Source: Pseudarthrobacter chlorophenolicus A6
GTDB lineage: Bacteria; Actinomycetota; Actinomycetes; Actinomycetales; Micrococcaceae
Assembly: GCF_000022025.1 (NCBI RefSeq)
Contig: NC_011886.1
Span: 2,831,209 to 2,895,208, forward strand
Reading direction: 5' to 3'
DNA length: 64,000 nt
Shown here: positions 1 through 8,715 of the stretch, one piece after another
Numbering within the stretch: the stretch's first letter is position 1
Layout: each line of letters begins with the position of its first letter
The notes under the pieces: generated by a model
Told to the model about the DNA's origin: nothing
Seen by the model: the letters and a program-made list of their open reading frames with translations, nothing else
Database searches by the model: none
Translations under genes and position numbers: made by a program

Positions 1-919
1 CCCGGGGGTGACCGGCGTCGACGTAGAACTCAAGGTCATGGACCAGGCCCAGCGGGATGCCCTGAAGGAGAAGCTCCGTGGCCCCGGCGGGCAGCGCGGC
101 ATTCCGTTCAACCAGCCCGGTTCCCTGACGAAGGTCTATGCGGTGGCCAGCGGCAAGGGCGGGGTGGGCAAGTCCTCCGTAACCGTCAACCTCGCCACGG
201 CACTGGCCGCGCAGGGGCTCCGGGTGGGGATCGTGGACGCGGATGTCTACGGTTTCTCGGTCCCGGCGCTCATGGGCATCACCCAGGCCCCCACGCGCGT
301 GGACGACATGATCCTGCCGCCGGTGGCCTACGGCGTGAAGGTCATTTCCATTGGCATGTTCGTCACCGGCAACCAGCCCGTTGCCTGGCGCGGGCCAATG
401 CTGCACCGGGCACTGGAGCAGTTCCTCACGGACGTCTACTTCGGCGACCTGGACGCCCTCTTCCTCGACCTTCCGCCGGGTACCGGTGACATCGCCATTT
501 CGGTGGCCCAACTGCTGCCCAAGGCCGAGATCCTGGTGGTCACCACTCCGCAGGCTGCCGCTGCGGATGTGGCCGAACGCGCCGGCGCCATCGCCACCCA
601 GACGGGGCAGAAAGTTGCGGGCGTCATCGAGAACATGTCCTACCTTGAGATGCCCGACGGCGGGCGGATGGAACTGTTCGGAAGCGGCGGCGGGGCGGTG
701 CTCACCGAGCGGCTGACGGCAGCCGTGGGTGCAGACGTTCCACTACTGGGCCAAATCCCACTGGACATCAAACTCCGCGAAGGCGGCGACAACGGTTCGC
801 CTATCGTGATTGGCCAGCCGGACACGGCGGCAGCTGCAGCGCTGGCAGGGATTGCCGCGGGCCTGGCTTCAAAGCCGCGGGGCCTGGCCGGGATGAAGCT
901 GGGCCTGCAGCCCCGCTAG
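1..919 (+). CDS. mrp: Mrp/ApbC-family P-loop ATPase, 5' end outside the window
   Basis: Cytosolic NTPase of the Mrp/NBP35 family, normally an iron-sulfur cluster carrier or assembly factor. The reading frame is open to the window edge, so the N-terminal DUF59-type domain is mostly missing; the GTG at 8 is internal. The deviant Walker A (SGKGGVGKSS, about 48 residues after that GTG), the VDADVYGFS switch and DLPPGTGD are all present. No cysteine occurs in the visible 303 residues, so the C-terminal CxxC that usually bridges a [4Fe-4S] cluster is absent after ENMS. It is convergent with tatB, matching the sigE-tatB-mrp neighbourhood known in other actinobacteria. The family call is firm; the cluster-carrier role is uncertain because of the missing cysteines. 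Confidence 0.93.
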   Translation, partial: PGVTGVDVELKVMDQAQRDALKEKLRGPGGQRGIPFNQPGSLTKVYAVASGKGGVGKSSVTVNLATALAAQGLRVGIVDADVYGFSVPALMGITQAPTRVDDMILPPVAYGVKVISIGMFVTGNQPVAWRGPMLHRALEQFLTDVYFGDLDALFLDLPPGTGDIAISVAQLLPKAEILVVTTPQAAAADVAERAGAIATQTGQKVAGVIENMSYLEMPDGGRMELFGSGGGAVLTERLTAAVGADVPLLGQIPLDIKLREGGDNGSPIVIGQPDTAAAAALAGIAAGLASKPRGLAGMKLGLQPR

Positions 920-959
920 CCACACTGGCCTACTCCCGCTGCCGCTCGGTAGGAAGGGC

Positions 960-1373
960 TCAGGTGGCCTCGGTGTCGAACGGTGCGGCCTCGCCCGCTG
1001 GGAGGCTCTGCACCACGCGTTCCGGCCGGGACGGGGCGGACTCACCTGCCGTCCCCACAGCTGCCGCTCCCGCAACCGCAGCCACTGCGGCCGGGGCGCC
1101 GGCGCTGACGGGCTTGGTATCGTCATCCAGCAGCGCTTCCTTGATGATGCGCCGGGGGTCGTACTGCCGGGGATCGTACTTCTTCCAGTCGACATCGTCG
1201 ATGTCGATGCCCACTTCTTCCTTGATCTGCTCGCGGGCACCGGACGCCATGCGCCGGACTTCCTTCACCAGGTTGGCGAGCTTCTGGGTATATTCAGGCA
1301 GCCTCTGGGGGCCGATCACCAGGACACCGATGATCAGCAGGAGGAAGAACTCCGGGCCGTTGATACCAAACAC
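960..1373 (-). CDS. tatB: Sec-independent translocase subunit TatB
   Basis: Membrane component of the twin-arginine translocase, which with TatC recognises folded, RR-signal-bearing proteins. The 137-residue protein has the TatA/B layout: a short N-terminus with Glu8, one membrane helix (about 7-22) ending in the conserved Gly-Pro hinge, an amphipathic helix (about 27-50), then a charged, Ala/Pro-rich tail. The start is GTG, giving MFGINGPEFF, a typical TatB N-terminus. It lies 69 bases downstream of the anti-sigma gene on the same strand. It also has its own TAATCT -10 box 7 bases before the GTG, so it is probably also transcribed without a leader. Confidence 0.93.
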   Translation of the reverse strand: MFGINGPEFFLLLIIGVLVIGPQRLPEYTQKLANLVKEVRRMASGAREQIKEEVGIDIDDVDWKKYDPRQYDPRRIIKEALLDDDTKPVSAGAPAAVAAVAGAAAVGTAGESAPSRPERVVQSLPAGEAAPFDTEAT

Positions 1374-1380
1374 TTTAGGA

Positions 1381-1386
1381 AGATTA
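1381..1386 (-). promoter_or_regulatory. -10 box for leaderless tatB
   Basis: TAATCT on the minus strand ends 7 bases before the tatB GTG. A purine-rich stretch further upstream is too distant to be a good ribosome-binding site, which favours a leaderless mRNA. Confidence 0.5.
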
Positions 1387-1442
1387 CCCTCTCCGGGCTG
1401 CCAGTGACGATTCGCGCCCGGCGGGGGCGGAAACAGCCTGGA

Positions 1443-2300
1443 TTACTGGGTAAAGACGGCCACGATCCTGTTGATTCCGCGCTGTAAGCGGTTTTCCAGA
1501 GGCTCTCCGCCGGCGTCCTGGGCATTGCCATCGACCCCCGCCGTGAGTCCCTCCGCGGCCACGCCGCCGACCCGCTCCAGGATGGGCCCTGCATCGTCCG
1601 CCTGATCGGCGGGCAGGTTCGACTCGAAGGTGAACGTCCGTCCCCCGGATGTGTAGGTGGCTGACCACGGCGATGTTCCCAGGACCTGGACCGGACTGCC
1701 CTGGGGGCTCACTGCCTCCGCCGCCACGTTGCCTGCGTGCAGCTCGGTCACCGTGGCGTAATAGGATCCGTCGCTAAGCCGCAACTCCACCGCCGGCTGT
1801 CCGCCCCTGACCACGGCCCGGGCAGACTCCAAGTGGAATCCCATGGCTTCGAGCACCGGACAGGCCCAGCCCTCCTGGCGCAGGCTGCTGAGCTGGTCCG
1901 CGGTGAGCGCCCTGCCGTCAGCGGGTGTGTGTGCCGAGACCTGGGCAAGCATTGCCGGCTCAGCGGCATTCGCGGGGACGGGTTCGCCGGCGGCGGCGAG
2001 GGCACCGACGCCCAGGACACTTGCTGCGGCCACGGTGCCGCCGGCGGCCATGGCCAGGACCCGCACAGCCGTGCGGGGGGCCGTGACGGGAGGCGTGGCT
2101 GGAACCGGCTGGGCTGCGAGCAGCGACGTCCGTTCCAGCAGCCGCGCGGTCAGGTCGTTGCTTGCCGGCGGAATGGGAGCCTCGCGGAGCCGCTCCAAGT
2201 ACTGGCGTTCCCGGCGCATGTCAAGGGCGCATTCCGGGCAGGACGCCATGTGGCTGGAGGTGCGCGCGTGCCTGCCGCCGGAGGCGAAGGGGTGCCTCAT
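1443..2300 (-). CDS. rseA: Zinc-finger anti-sigma factor (RseA/RsaX type)
   Basis: Membrane-anchored anti-sigma factor, expected to hold the adjacent SigE inactive until envelope or oxidative stress releases it. The N-terminus carries the ZAS zinc motif H-x3-C-x2-C (H17, C21, C24), followed by an alpha-helical sigma-binding segment. One membrane helix follows at about residues 78-103 and then an extracytoplasmic domain of about 180 residues. It starts 7 bases after the sigE stop, so the two are translated from one message. That gene order and the motif make the function clear. Mycobacterial loci, as I recall them, have an htrA protease gene after rseA; here the next gene is tatB. Confidence 0.88.
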   Translation of the reverse strand: MRHPFASGGRHARTSSHMASCPECALDMRRERQYLERLREAPIPPASNDLTARLLERTSLLAAQPVPATPPVTAPRTAVRVLAMAAGGTVAAASVLGVGALAAAGEPVPANAAEPAMLAQVSAHTPADGRALTADQLSSLRQEGWACPVLEAMGFHLESARAVVRGGQPAVELRLSDGSYYATVTELHAGNVAAEAVSPQGSPVQVLGTSPWSATYTSGGRTFTFESNLPADQADDAGPILERVGGVAAEGLTAGVDGNAQDAGGEPLENRLQRGINRIVAVFTQ

Positions 2301-2307
2301 GTGCCGA

Positions 2308-2922
2308 TCAGAGGATGCCGGCGATGCGCGGCATGGACAGTTTGCGCCGGGCGTGCTGCGGCCGCGGATCCCGGTGTGCCAGCTTCTCCCGCAGCATGGT
2401 CCTGCCGCGGTGGATCCGGGAGCGGACCGTCCCGAGCTTCACGCCCAGGGCCGCTGCCACCTCGTCATAGGACAGGCCTTCAAGGTCGCAGAGCACGACG
2501 GCGGCGCGGAAGTCCGGCGGCAGTTCCTCCAGGGCGGCCTGCACGTCGAGGTCCAGGTTGTTCAGTTCGAAGCTTTGCTCAGGGCCAGGCTCGCGTCCGG
2601 GAAGGCGGGACTCTGCGTCCTCGGCCAGTGCGTCAAACCGGATGCGGGTCTTGCGTCGCGCCTGGTCCAGGAAGAGGTTGGTGGTGATGCGGTGCAGCCA
2701 GCCATCCAACGTTCCGGGCTTGAAGTTTTCCAGCGAACGGAAGACGCGGACAAAGACCTCCTGGGTGAGGTCCTCGGCGTCGAACCTGTTGCCGGTCAGG
2801 CGGTAGGCCAGCCGGTAGACTTTGGCCGAGTGGTTGGTGACCACTTCTTCCCAGGTGGGACGGACCCAATCGGCTTCGGGATGTTGTGCTGCAGGGACAG
2901 GTGCCACTACTGAAGATGACAT
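2308..2922 (-). CDS. sigE: ECF RNA polymerase sigma factor SigE
   Basis: Extracytoplasmic-function sigma factor of 204 residues. Region 2 (about 30-95) contains the core-binding and -10-melting segment around [14 protein letters not shown] and [18 protein letters not shown]. Region 4 (about 130-185) has the -35-binding helix-turn-helix in [23 protein letters not shown]. It lies directly upstream of its zinc-finger anti-sigma factor and divergent from an O-methyltransferase, the same arrangement as mycobacterial sigE. The start gives MSSSVVAPV with GAGGGGAG about 11 bases upstream. An overlapping GTG in another frame was discounted. It probably drives envelope-stress genes; I could not find a convincing self-recognition promoter upstream. 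Confidence 0.92.
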   Translation of the reverse strand: MSSSVVAPVPAAQHPEADWVRPTWEEVVTNHSAKVYRLAYRLTGNRFDAEDLTQEVFVRVFRSLENFKPGTLDGWLHRITTNLFLDQARRKTRIRFDALAEDAESRLPGREPGPEQSFELNNLDLDVQAALEELPPDFRAAVVLCDLEGLSYDEVAAALGVKLGTVRSRIHRGRTMLREKLAHRDPRPQHARRKLSMPRIAGIL

Positions 2923-3150
2923 CGTCCACTCCCCTCGTGGAATGCTAACGCCCGGATACTGTTGACATCTCTGATTCGGCGCCGGTCATCTCTTGGATGA
3001 GCGGATAATAATCATTTCAAACTTGGCTGGGAATTTCCTGACTGCCGGAAAGTTATGCCGTGGGCGCAACCGCCCGCCTGCCATACTGTTCCGCCCCGAC
3101 CCATTAGGCTGTAAAAGACAACCCCCTCTACGCCCAGGAAGCGAACATTA

Positions 3151-3783
3151 ATGAGTGCCGACAAGTCCATCAGCTGGTCCTTTGCAGAAGATCTGCCCGC
3201 TGAGGATGACGTCATGCTTCGGGCCCGGGAGCGTTCCTTTGAACTCGGCGTTACCCCCATCGGCCCGGGGGTAGGGGCCGTCCTGACTGTGCTGGCAGCC
3301 GCGTCCAAGGCCCAGACCGCCGTCGAAATCGGAACCGGCGCGGGCGTGTCCGGCGTTTGCCTGCTGCGCGGCCTTGGCCCGCAGGCCGTTTTGACCACCA
3401 TCGATGTGGATGTTGAGCACCTGAAAGCCGCCCGCGAGGCCTATGCCGAAGCCGGCAGCCCTGCCAACCGGACCCGCACCATTTCGGGCCGCGCCGGCGA
3501 CGTCCTGCCCCGGCTCACGGACAACGCCTATGACATCGTGTTTATCGACGCGGACAAGCCCGGCCTGCCCGGGTACGTGGAGCAGGCCGTCCGCCTCCTG
3601 AAGCGTTCCGGACTGCTGATCATCAACGACGCCCTGGACAAAGACAAGGTTGCCAATCCGGCGGGACGCGAGCCCAACACGGTCATCCTTCGGCAGGTAG
3701 GCAAGGCAATCCGCGAGGACAAGAGGCTGGCCACCGCCATGCTCCCCACCGGGGACGGCCTGCTGGTGGCAGTCAAGAAGTAA
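3151..3783 (+). CDS. Class I SAM-dependent O-methyltransferase
   Basis: Soluble methyltransferase of the catechol-O-methyltransferase-like family (210 residues). The SAM-binding motif VEIGTGAGVSG lies at about 58-68, the acidic ribose-binding strand TTIDVD at about 82-87, and the metal-binding DIVFIDADKPG at about 128-138. The start is ATG with AGGAAG 9 bases upstream. It is divergent from sigE and resembles the Rv1220c position in M. tuberculosis. The substrate cannot be deduced. A long GC-rich inverted repeat follows the stop. Confidence 0.88.
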   Translation: MSADKSISWSFAEDLPAEDDVMLRARERSFELGVTPIGPGVGAVLTVLAAASKAQTAVEIGTGAGVSGVCLLRGLGPQAVLTTIDVDVEHLKAAREAYAEAGSPANRTRTISGRAGDVLPRLTDNAYDIVFIDADKPGLPGYVEQAVRLLKRSGLLIINDALDKDKVANPAGREPNTVILRQVGKAIREDKRLATAMLPTGDGLLVAVKK

Positions 3784-3793
3784 CAGTGTTGGT

Positions 3794-3823
3794 TTCCGCG
3801 GCCGGCGCCGGCCGGCCGCGGAA
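3794..3823. terminator. Perfect GC-rich hairpin after the O-methyltransferase
   Basis: Two 12-base arms (TTCCGCGGCCGG and its exact complement) are separated by 6 bases, between the convergent methyltransferase and DUF3117 genes. It can act in both directions. No U-run follows, which is common for actinobacterial terminators. Confidence 0.6.
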
Positions 3824-3893
3824 CAGCACCAGGAAATGCGCCGGGAACAGGGCAGGGCCTGCAGCCAACAGCCGCGGACCCTGTCCGGCACGA

Positions 3894-4061
3894 TTATTCG
3901 GTAACGCCTACCAGGCATTCCTTGAGGTTTGCCGCTTCCGCGGCGTTCAGCTCAACCACAAGACGCCCGCCGCCCTCGAGCGGGACGCGCATGATCAGGC
4001 TGCGGCCCTCCTTGGTGACTTCCATTGGGCCGTCGCCGGTGCGTGGTTTCATAGCAGCCAT
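3894..4061 (-). CDS. DUF3117 micro-protein (55 aa)
   Basis: A short gene reading MAAMKPRTGDGPMEV..., then EGRSLIMRVPLEGGGRLVVELN and ending LVGVTE. This is the near-invariant DUF3117 protein of actinobacteria (Rv1211-like). The sequence predicts a compact beta-rich cytosolic protein; the function is unknown. The start ATG has a strong GGAGGGG site 9 bases upstream. It is a single-gene unit between the methyltransferase and the glycosyltransferase and keeps the same neighbourhood as in mycobacteria. The high conservation of the family makes the call secure despite the size. Confidence 0.9.
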   Translation of the reverse strand: MAAMKPRTGDGPMEVTKEGRSLIMRVPLEGGGRLVVELNAAEAANLKECLVGVTE

Positions 4062-4294
4062 GAGGAATTCCCCTCCATTTAGTCCCAGGACTGATCAGCC
4101 CGGTCGGGCTGTGTCCGCATGTCGATCAGGCCGCTGTGACGGAGGGGCTCTCCACCGCCAAGGCTGCGCGTATTCTGAATGCTTTTTGTCCTTGCTTACT
4201 GACTATTATCCCGGAATTACCCGTACGTAGCTAATCGATGGACATTTTCGGCACGCCTTAATTCCCGCTTTGACCTGCACGGAAGCACAATTAA

Positions 4295-5554
4295 TCAGGG
4301 TGGGTAATCGCCGCCGCCAGGCAACTGCGCCCAGGCCCACAGCCATACGATCCACACCATCTGGAGCAGCAGGAACATTGTCACCGCAGTCCCCCGGTAG
4401 GCCCTCGAGCGGGACAGCAGGACGGCACCCAGCGCCAGCGGGAAAAGCGGCAACAGCATCCGGAAGGTGCTGGTCTGCGGGTGCAGGAAGACCACCAGGT
4501 AACCCATGTAGCAGGCGCACCACAGGCGCATTTCGACGCCGAGGCGCACCACCGGCGGAAGGAACAGCATGGCGCCGAAAAGCGCCACGAAAACGAACGG
4601 GGCCAGGACGCCCAGCACCGGGCCGAAAAGGTCGACGCCGGTATCGAACCAGGGCCTGAACGGCACCAGGTCATGTCCGCGCCACACCGTCTCGGTTTTT
4701 GTATACGCCTCGATATCGCCTGTTGCCGCCCACGCCGCCGCGGGCCAGGCAAGGGCGGACAGGCCTGCGACGCCGGTCAGGGCCGCCAAGCGGACCAGTT
4801 CACCGGCCGGGCTCGCGGCCGGGGGCACTGGTTTCGGTTGTCCCTGCCTGATCCAGGCCACCAGCCGTGCGAGGAAGAGGATGCCCAGCATCGCCGCGAA
4901 GGGCACCCCCACCGGGCGGGACAGGCACATCAGCACCACCACGGGCATCGCCCACAGGTACTGCCGGCGGATCACCAGCAACAGCGCCGCGGCCAGCAGC
5001 AGGAGGGTGAGCGGCTCGGCATAGGGCACCTGCAGGACGGCCGAGACCGGGAATGTGGCAAAGAACGCCACCCCCCACAACGCCGCCGCGTGCTCCGCTT
5101 TCTGCCGGAAGAGCACATACACCACCAGCGCGGCCGCCCAGCCGGACAGCATGGCGATGATGGTCAGCGAGGCTGCGGGGTTCATCCCGGTCAGGCTGGT
5201 CAGGCCTCGGGCCAGAGCCGGGAAAAGCGGATAGAACGCCCAGGCGTTTTCCTGTACGTTGCCCAGGGCATCAGTGGGCAGCTGCGTGGGATAGCCGTTG
5301 GCAATGACTTCGCCGTACCACCGGGCATCCCAGATGTTGATGAAATTCCAGTAGTCGGGTTTGGCCGGAAACCACGGGTTGGTGCCCTGGTGCAGGGCTG
5401 CAGCCATGAAGATGCAGGCGCTGACGAGCCGGGCGGCCACGTAGATGGCGGACACCTGCGCCCACCACGGCCAGCGCCGGACCACCTCGGCCGCCCTGGC
5501 GGCCGCAGCCTGCGCAGAACCAGAGTTCGCACGGCGGCGCTCCACGGTGCTCAT
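4295..5554 (-). CDS. GT-C / PIG-V-like polytopic glycosyltransferase
   Basis: Integral membrane protein of 419 residues with about ten hydrophobic helices after a basic N-terminus. The first external loop carries WDARWYGEVIANGYP, the acidic and aromatic signature of GT-C (PIG-V/DUF2029-like) enzymes that use a polyprenyl-phosphate sugar such as dolichyl-phosphate mannose. A mannosyltransferase acting on a lipid or cell-wall acceptor is the best guess; donor and acceptor are inferred only. Its ATG overlaps the stop of the DivIVA-like gene by four bases (ATGA), so the two are translationally coupled in the operon LOG - DivIVA-like - GT-C. Confidence 0.75.
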   Translation of the reverse strand: MSTVERRRANSGSAQAAAARAAEVVRRWPWWAQVSAIYVAARLVSACIFMAAALHQGTNPWFPAKPDYWNFINIWDARWYGEVIANGYPTQLPTDALGNVQENAWAFYPLFPALARGLTSLTGMNPAASLTIIAMLSGWAAALVVYVLFRQKAEHAAALWGVAFFATFPVSAVLQVPYAEPLTLLLLAAALLLVIRRQYLWAMPVVVLMCLSRPVGVPFAAMLGILFLARLVAWIRQGQPKPVPPAASPAGELVRLAALTGVAGLSALAWPAAAWAATGDIEAYTKTETVWRGHDLVPFRPWFDTGVDLFGPVLGVLAPFVFVALFGAMLFLPPVVRLGVEMRLWCACYMGYLVVFLHPQTSTFRMLLPLFPLALGAVLLSRSRAYRGTAVTMFLLLQMVWIVWLWAWAQLPGGGDYPP

Positions 5555-5976
5555 TGGACGTCCGCAGCGGAAGGCGCGGTCCCGCCGTCGGACGCTTTTC
5601 CGTGTTCGACGGCGGGCACCGCGCCATGGCTGCCCCCGTTCCCGGCGCTGGCCTGCAAGGCCTGGAGGCGTGACCGCAGCTCGTCAGACTCCTTCCGGGC
5701 CGCCGCCAGCTGGTCCCGCAGCTCGTCCAGCACCTGGTCCACCTGGTCCATGCGGTAGCCCCGAAGGCCGAGCGCGAACCGCACCTTGTCCACATCACGG
5801 GGTGCGGCGTCGGCCGGGAGCAACACCGGCGGAAGGTTGGCCGGCGGCTGCTCAAAACCGCCGTCCAGCAGCGCGGGCAACGCCTGCCGGCCGGTCTTCC
5901 GCGAGCGCAGCCCGACGCCGGTCCACAGCACTGCACCAACCAGCACGATGGCAAGGAAAACGAGAAAGAAGCTCAC
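5551..5976 (-). CDS. DivIVA-domain membrane protein
   Basis: A 141-residue protein with one N-terminal membrane helix (about 2-20). A DivIVA-type segment (KVRFALGLRGYRMDQVDQVLDELRD in pieces, about 64-90) runs into a coiled coil (about 85-112) and a low-complexity tail. DivIVA segments of this kind sense membrane curvature or bind cell-pole partners, and a small membrane-anchored form is a known neighbour of LOG and DUF3117 genes in actinobacteria. The start is GTG; the CACGAT six bases before it could be a weak -10. It sits between the LOG gene (39-base gap) and the glycosyltransferase (4-base overlap). A scaffold role for polar wall synthesis is inferred. Confidence 0.75.
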   Translation of the reverse strand: MSFFLVFLAIVLVGAVLWTGVGLRSRKTGRQALPALLDGGFEQPPANLPPVLLPADAAPRDVDKVRFALGLRGYRMDQVDQVLDELRDQLAAARKESDELRSRLQALQASAGNGGSHGAVPAVEHGKASDGGTAPSAADVQ

Positions 5977-6015
5977 CGTCCCATCGTGCCAGAACCGCGC
6001 CCGGCAAGAGGCGTG

Positions 6016-6798
6016 CTACTCCGGCCGCTGCTCCCCGTTCATGGGCGGGACGGGGCCGCCGTGGAGCACGCGCTCAACGGCTTCGGCGGGGCTGTCCACC
6101 ACCTGGATCAGGTCGAGGTCTTTCTCCGAGACCATGCCCTCGGCCACCAGGGTTCCCCGGATCCAGTCGATCATGGGCCCCCAGAACTCGACGCCGAGCA
6201 GGACGATGGGGAATGATGTCACCTTCCGTGTCTGCACCAGCACCATGGCTTCGAAGAGCTCATCGAGGGTGCCCAGGCCGCCGGGAAGGACGATGAACCC
6301 CTGGGCGTACTTGACGAACATGGTCTTGCGGGCGAAGAAGTAGCGGAAGTTGATGCCGAGGTCCACCCACTGGTTGAGGCCCTGTTCGAACGGCAGTTCA
6401 ATGCCGAGGCCCACGGAGACTCCGTTGCCTTCCACAGTGCCCCGGTTGGCCGCTTCCATGGAGCCGGGGCCGCCGCCGGTGATCACCGCAACGCCGGCCT
6501 CGGCCAGCTTGCGCCCCACTTCAACACCCATTTCGTAGTACACGCTGCCCGGCTTGGTCCGTGCCGAACCGAAGACGCTGACCGCCTTGCCGATATCTGC
6601 AAGGGCACCAAAGCCCTCAACGAATTCGCTCTGGATCCGCAGAACGCGCCACGGATCGGTATGGACAAACTGGCCTGGCCCCTTGGTATCGAGCAGATGC
6701 TGGTCCGACATTTCCACCGCCGCCTGCTTTCGGCGGAGTTCAAGGGGGCCTTTGCGGCGCGGTTGGATGTTCTTGGCCGGATCTGCACTGATGCTCAT
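6016..6798 (-). CDS. LOG-family (TIGR00730) nucleoside 5'-monophosphate phosphoribohydrolase
   Basis: Cytosolic Rossmann-fold enzyme of the Lonely Guy family (260 residues), which releases a base from nucleoside 5'-monophosphates such as AMP or cytokinin ribotides. The two hallmarks are present: GGGPGSMEAANRG (about 107-119) and PGGLGTLDELFEA (about 169-181), the latter supplying the catalytic PGGxGTxxE. It resembles Rv1205. It is the first gene of an operon with the DivIVA-like protein and the GT-C enzyme, and has a leaderless promoter TAGCCT six bases before the ATG. The true substrate in bacteria of this type is uncertain. Confidence 0.88.
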   Translation of the reverse strand: MSISADPAKNIQPRRKGPLELRRKQAAVEMSDQHLLDTKGPGQFVHTDPWRVLRIQSEFVEGFGALADIGKAVSVFGSARTKPGSVYYEMGVEVGRKLAEAGVAVITGGGPGSMEAANRGTVEGNGVSVGLGIELPFEQGLNQWVDLGINFRYFFARKTMFVKYAQGFIVLPGGLGTLDELFEAMVLVQTRKVTSFPIVLLGVEFWGPMIDWIRGTLVAEGMVSEKDLDLIQVVDSPAEAVERVLHGGPVPPMNGEQRPE

Positions 6799-6804
6799 TC
6801 CCCA

Positions 6805-6810
6805 AGGCTA
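6805..6810 (-). promoter_or_regulatory. -10 box for leaderless LOG gene
   Basis: TAGCCT, then exactly 6 bases, then the ATG at 6798. There is no purine-rich ribosome site between. Confidence 0.55.
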
Positions 6811-6846
6811 ACGCGACTCCCGGCGCAGCCACGGCAGGTATCTCTT

Positions 6847-6878
6847 GAATCACGATGTGCAGGAACATGCCGTGATTC
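6847..6878. promoter_or_regulatory. Operator-like dyad in the LOG/gluA divergent region
   Basis: GAATCACG (6847-6854) and its exact complement CGTGATTC (6871-6878) flank an inner ATGT/ACAT pair. It lies 25 bases upstream of the gluA -10 box, so it could bind a repressor or activator of the amino acid importer. The regulator is unknown. Confidence 0.4.
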
Positions 6879-6902
6879 GCGTCATAACCCGCTGTTCTTC
6901 GC

Positions 6903-6908
6903 TAGATT
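6903..6908 (+). promoter_or_regulatory. -10 box for leaderless gluA
   Basis: TAGATT ends 6 bases before the gluA ATG at 6915. The intervening CTTCCT is not a ribosome site. Confidence 0.6.
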
Positions 6909-6914
6909 CTTCCT

Positions 6915-7670
<756 letters not shown>

Positions 7671-7740
7671 TTCCCCTTCGAACAAACACTCCAAGTTCGC
7701 ACCCAGGCCGTGATCCGCGGCCATCAATGAAAGGAATGTC

Positions 7741-8628
7741 ATGAAGGCATTTTTGACCCGGCGGAAATCATTTGTTGTGGCGGCAACCGCCGCACTTGCC
7801 CTGTCCCTGAGCGCCTGCGGCGGAGGCGACGCCGGCGGCGGAAGCAACCCTGCTCCCGTGGAAAAGCCGACGTTTGCTGCCGGCACCACCATGGAAAAGC
7901 TCTCCTCGGCCGGCACCATCAAGATCGGCACCAAGTTCGACCAGCCACTCTTCGGCCAGGTGGGCCTGGACGGCAAGCCCGTCGGTTTCGACGTTGAAAT
8001 CGGCAAGCTGATCGCCGCCAAGCTCGGCATTGCCGCAGACAAGATCGAATGGTCCGAGACTGTCTCCGCCAACCGCGAACCCTTCATCGAGCAGGGCAAG
8101 GTTGACCTGGTGATCGCCACCTACACCATCAACGACAAGCGCAAGCAGGTTGTCAGCTTTGCCGGACCGTACTACGAAGCCGGCCAGGCCCTGATGGTGA
8201 ACAAGGACAACGACTCCATCAAGAAGCCCGAAGACGTCAAGGGCAAGAAGGTCTGCTCCGTGACCGGCTCCACCCCGGCTGCCACCATTGTGGACAAGTA
8301 CGGTGCGGAACTGGTTCCCGCTGCCACCTACTCCGCTTGCCTTGAGCCGCTGCGCAACAAGCAGGTTGAAGCAGTCACCACGGACAACGTGATCCTCGCA
8401 GGTTTCGTTGATAAGGAACCGGACGCCTTCAAGCTCGCCTCGGACGAAACCTTCACCAAGGAGCCCTACGGCATCGGCCTGAAGAAGGACGACGCCGAGT
8501 TCCGCAACTGGATCAACGACCAGCTCGAAGCCTTCGAGAAGGACGGCGACTACAAGAAGGCCTGGGAGGCCACTGCCGGTTCAGTCATCAAGACTGCCCC
8601 AAGCCTGCCCACGATCAACCGCTACTAG
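7741..8628 (+). CDS. gluB: Glutamate-binding lipoprotein
   Basis: Extracytoplasmic substrate-binding lipoprotein (295 residues) of family 3. A basic N-terminus, hydrophobic stretch and lipobox LSAC (lipidated Cys26) lead into a Gly/Asn linker and the two-lobed SBP fold: GTIKIGTKFDQP, the conserved GFDVEIGKLIAAKLG and the hinge around VVSFAGPYY. The start has AAAGGA five bases before the ATG. It delivers glutamate or a related amino acid to GluCD. A hairpin after the stop may protect this part of the message so that binding protein exceeds permease. Confidence 0.92.
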   Translation: MKAFLTRRKSFVVAATAALALSLSACGGGDAGGGSNPAPVEKPTFAAGTTMEKLSSAGTIKIGTKFDQPLFGQVGLDGKPVGFDVEIGKLIAAKLGIAADKIEWSETVSANREPFIEQGKVDLVIATYTINDKRKQVVSFAGPYYEAGQALMVNKDNDSIKKPEDVKGKKVCSVTGSTPAATIVDKYGAELVPAATYSACLEPLRNKQVEAVTTDNVILAGFVDKEPDAFKLASDETFTKEPYGIGLKKDDAEFRNWINDQLEAFEKDGDYKKAWEATAGSVIKTAPSLPTINRY

Positions 8629-8639
8629 GTCGACCGGCT

Positions 8640-8672
8640 GCTGCCGGGCCCGGTTCGTCCGGCCCCGGCAGC
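8640..8672 (+). terminator. Hairpin between gluB and gluC (attenuator or mRNA-stabilising)
   Basis: GCTGCCGGG (8640-8648) pairs with CCCGGCAGC (8664-8672), with further pairing inside. It has no U-run, so partial termination or 3'-end protection of gluB mRNA is more likely than full stop. Confidence 0.5.
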
Positions 8673-8715
8673 AATCCGCCTTCCCTTCCGTCCACGCAAA
8701 GAGCCGAAGGATCCT

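Noticed and set aside
2941-3000. SigE-type self-promoter upstream of sigE
   Set aside because: A GTCAAC/CGTT pair is present but spaced by only about 10 bases instead of 15-17.
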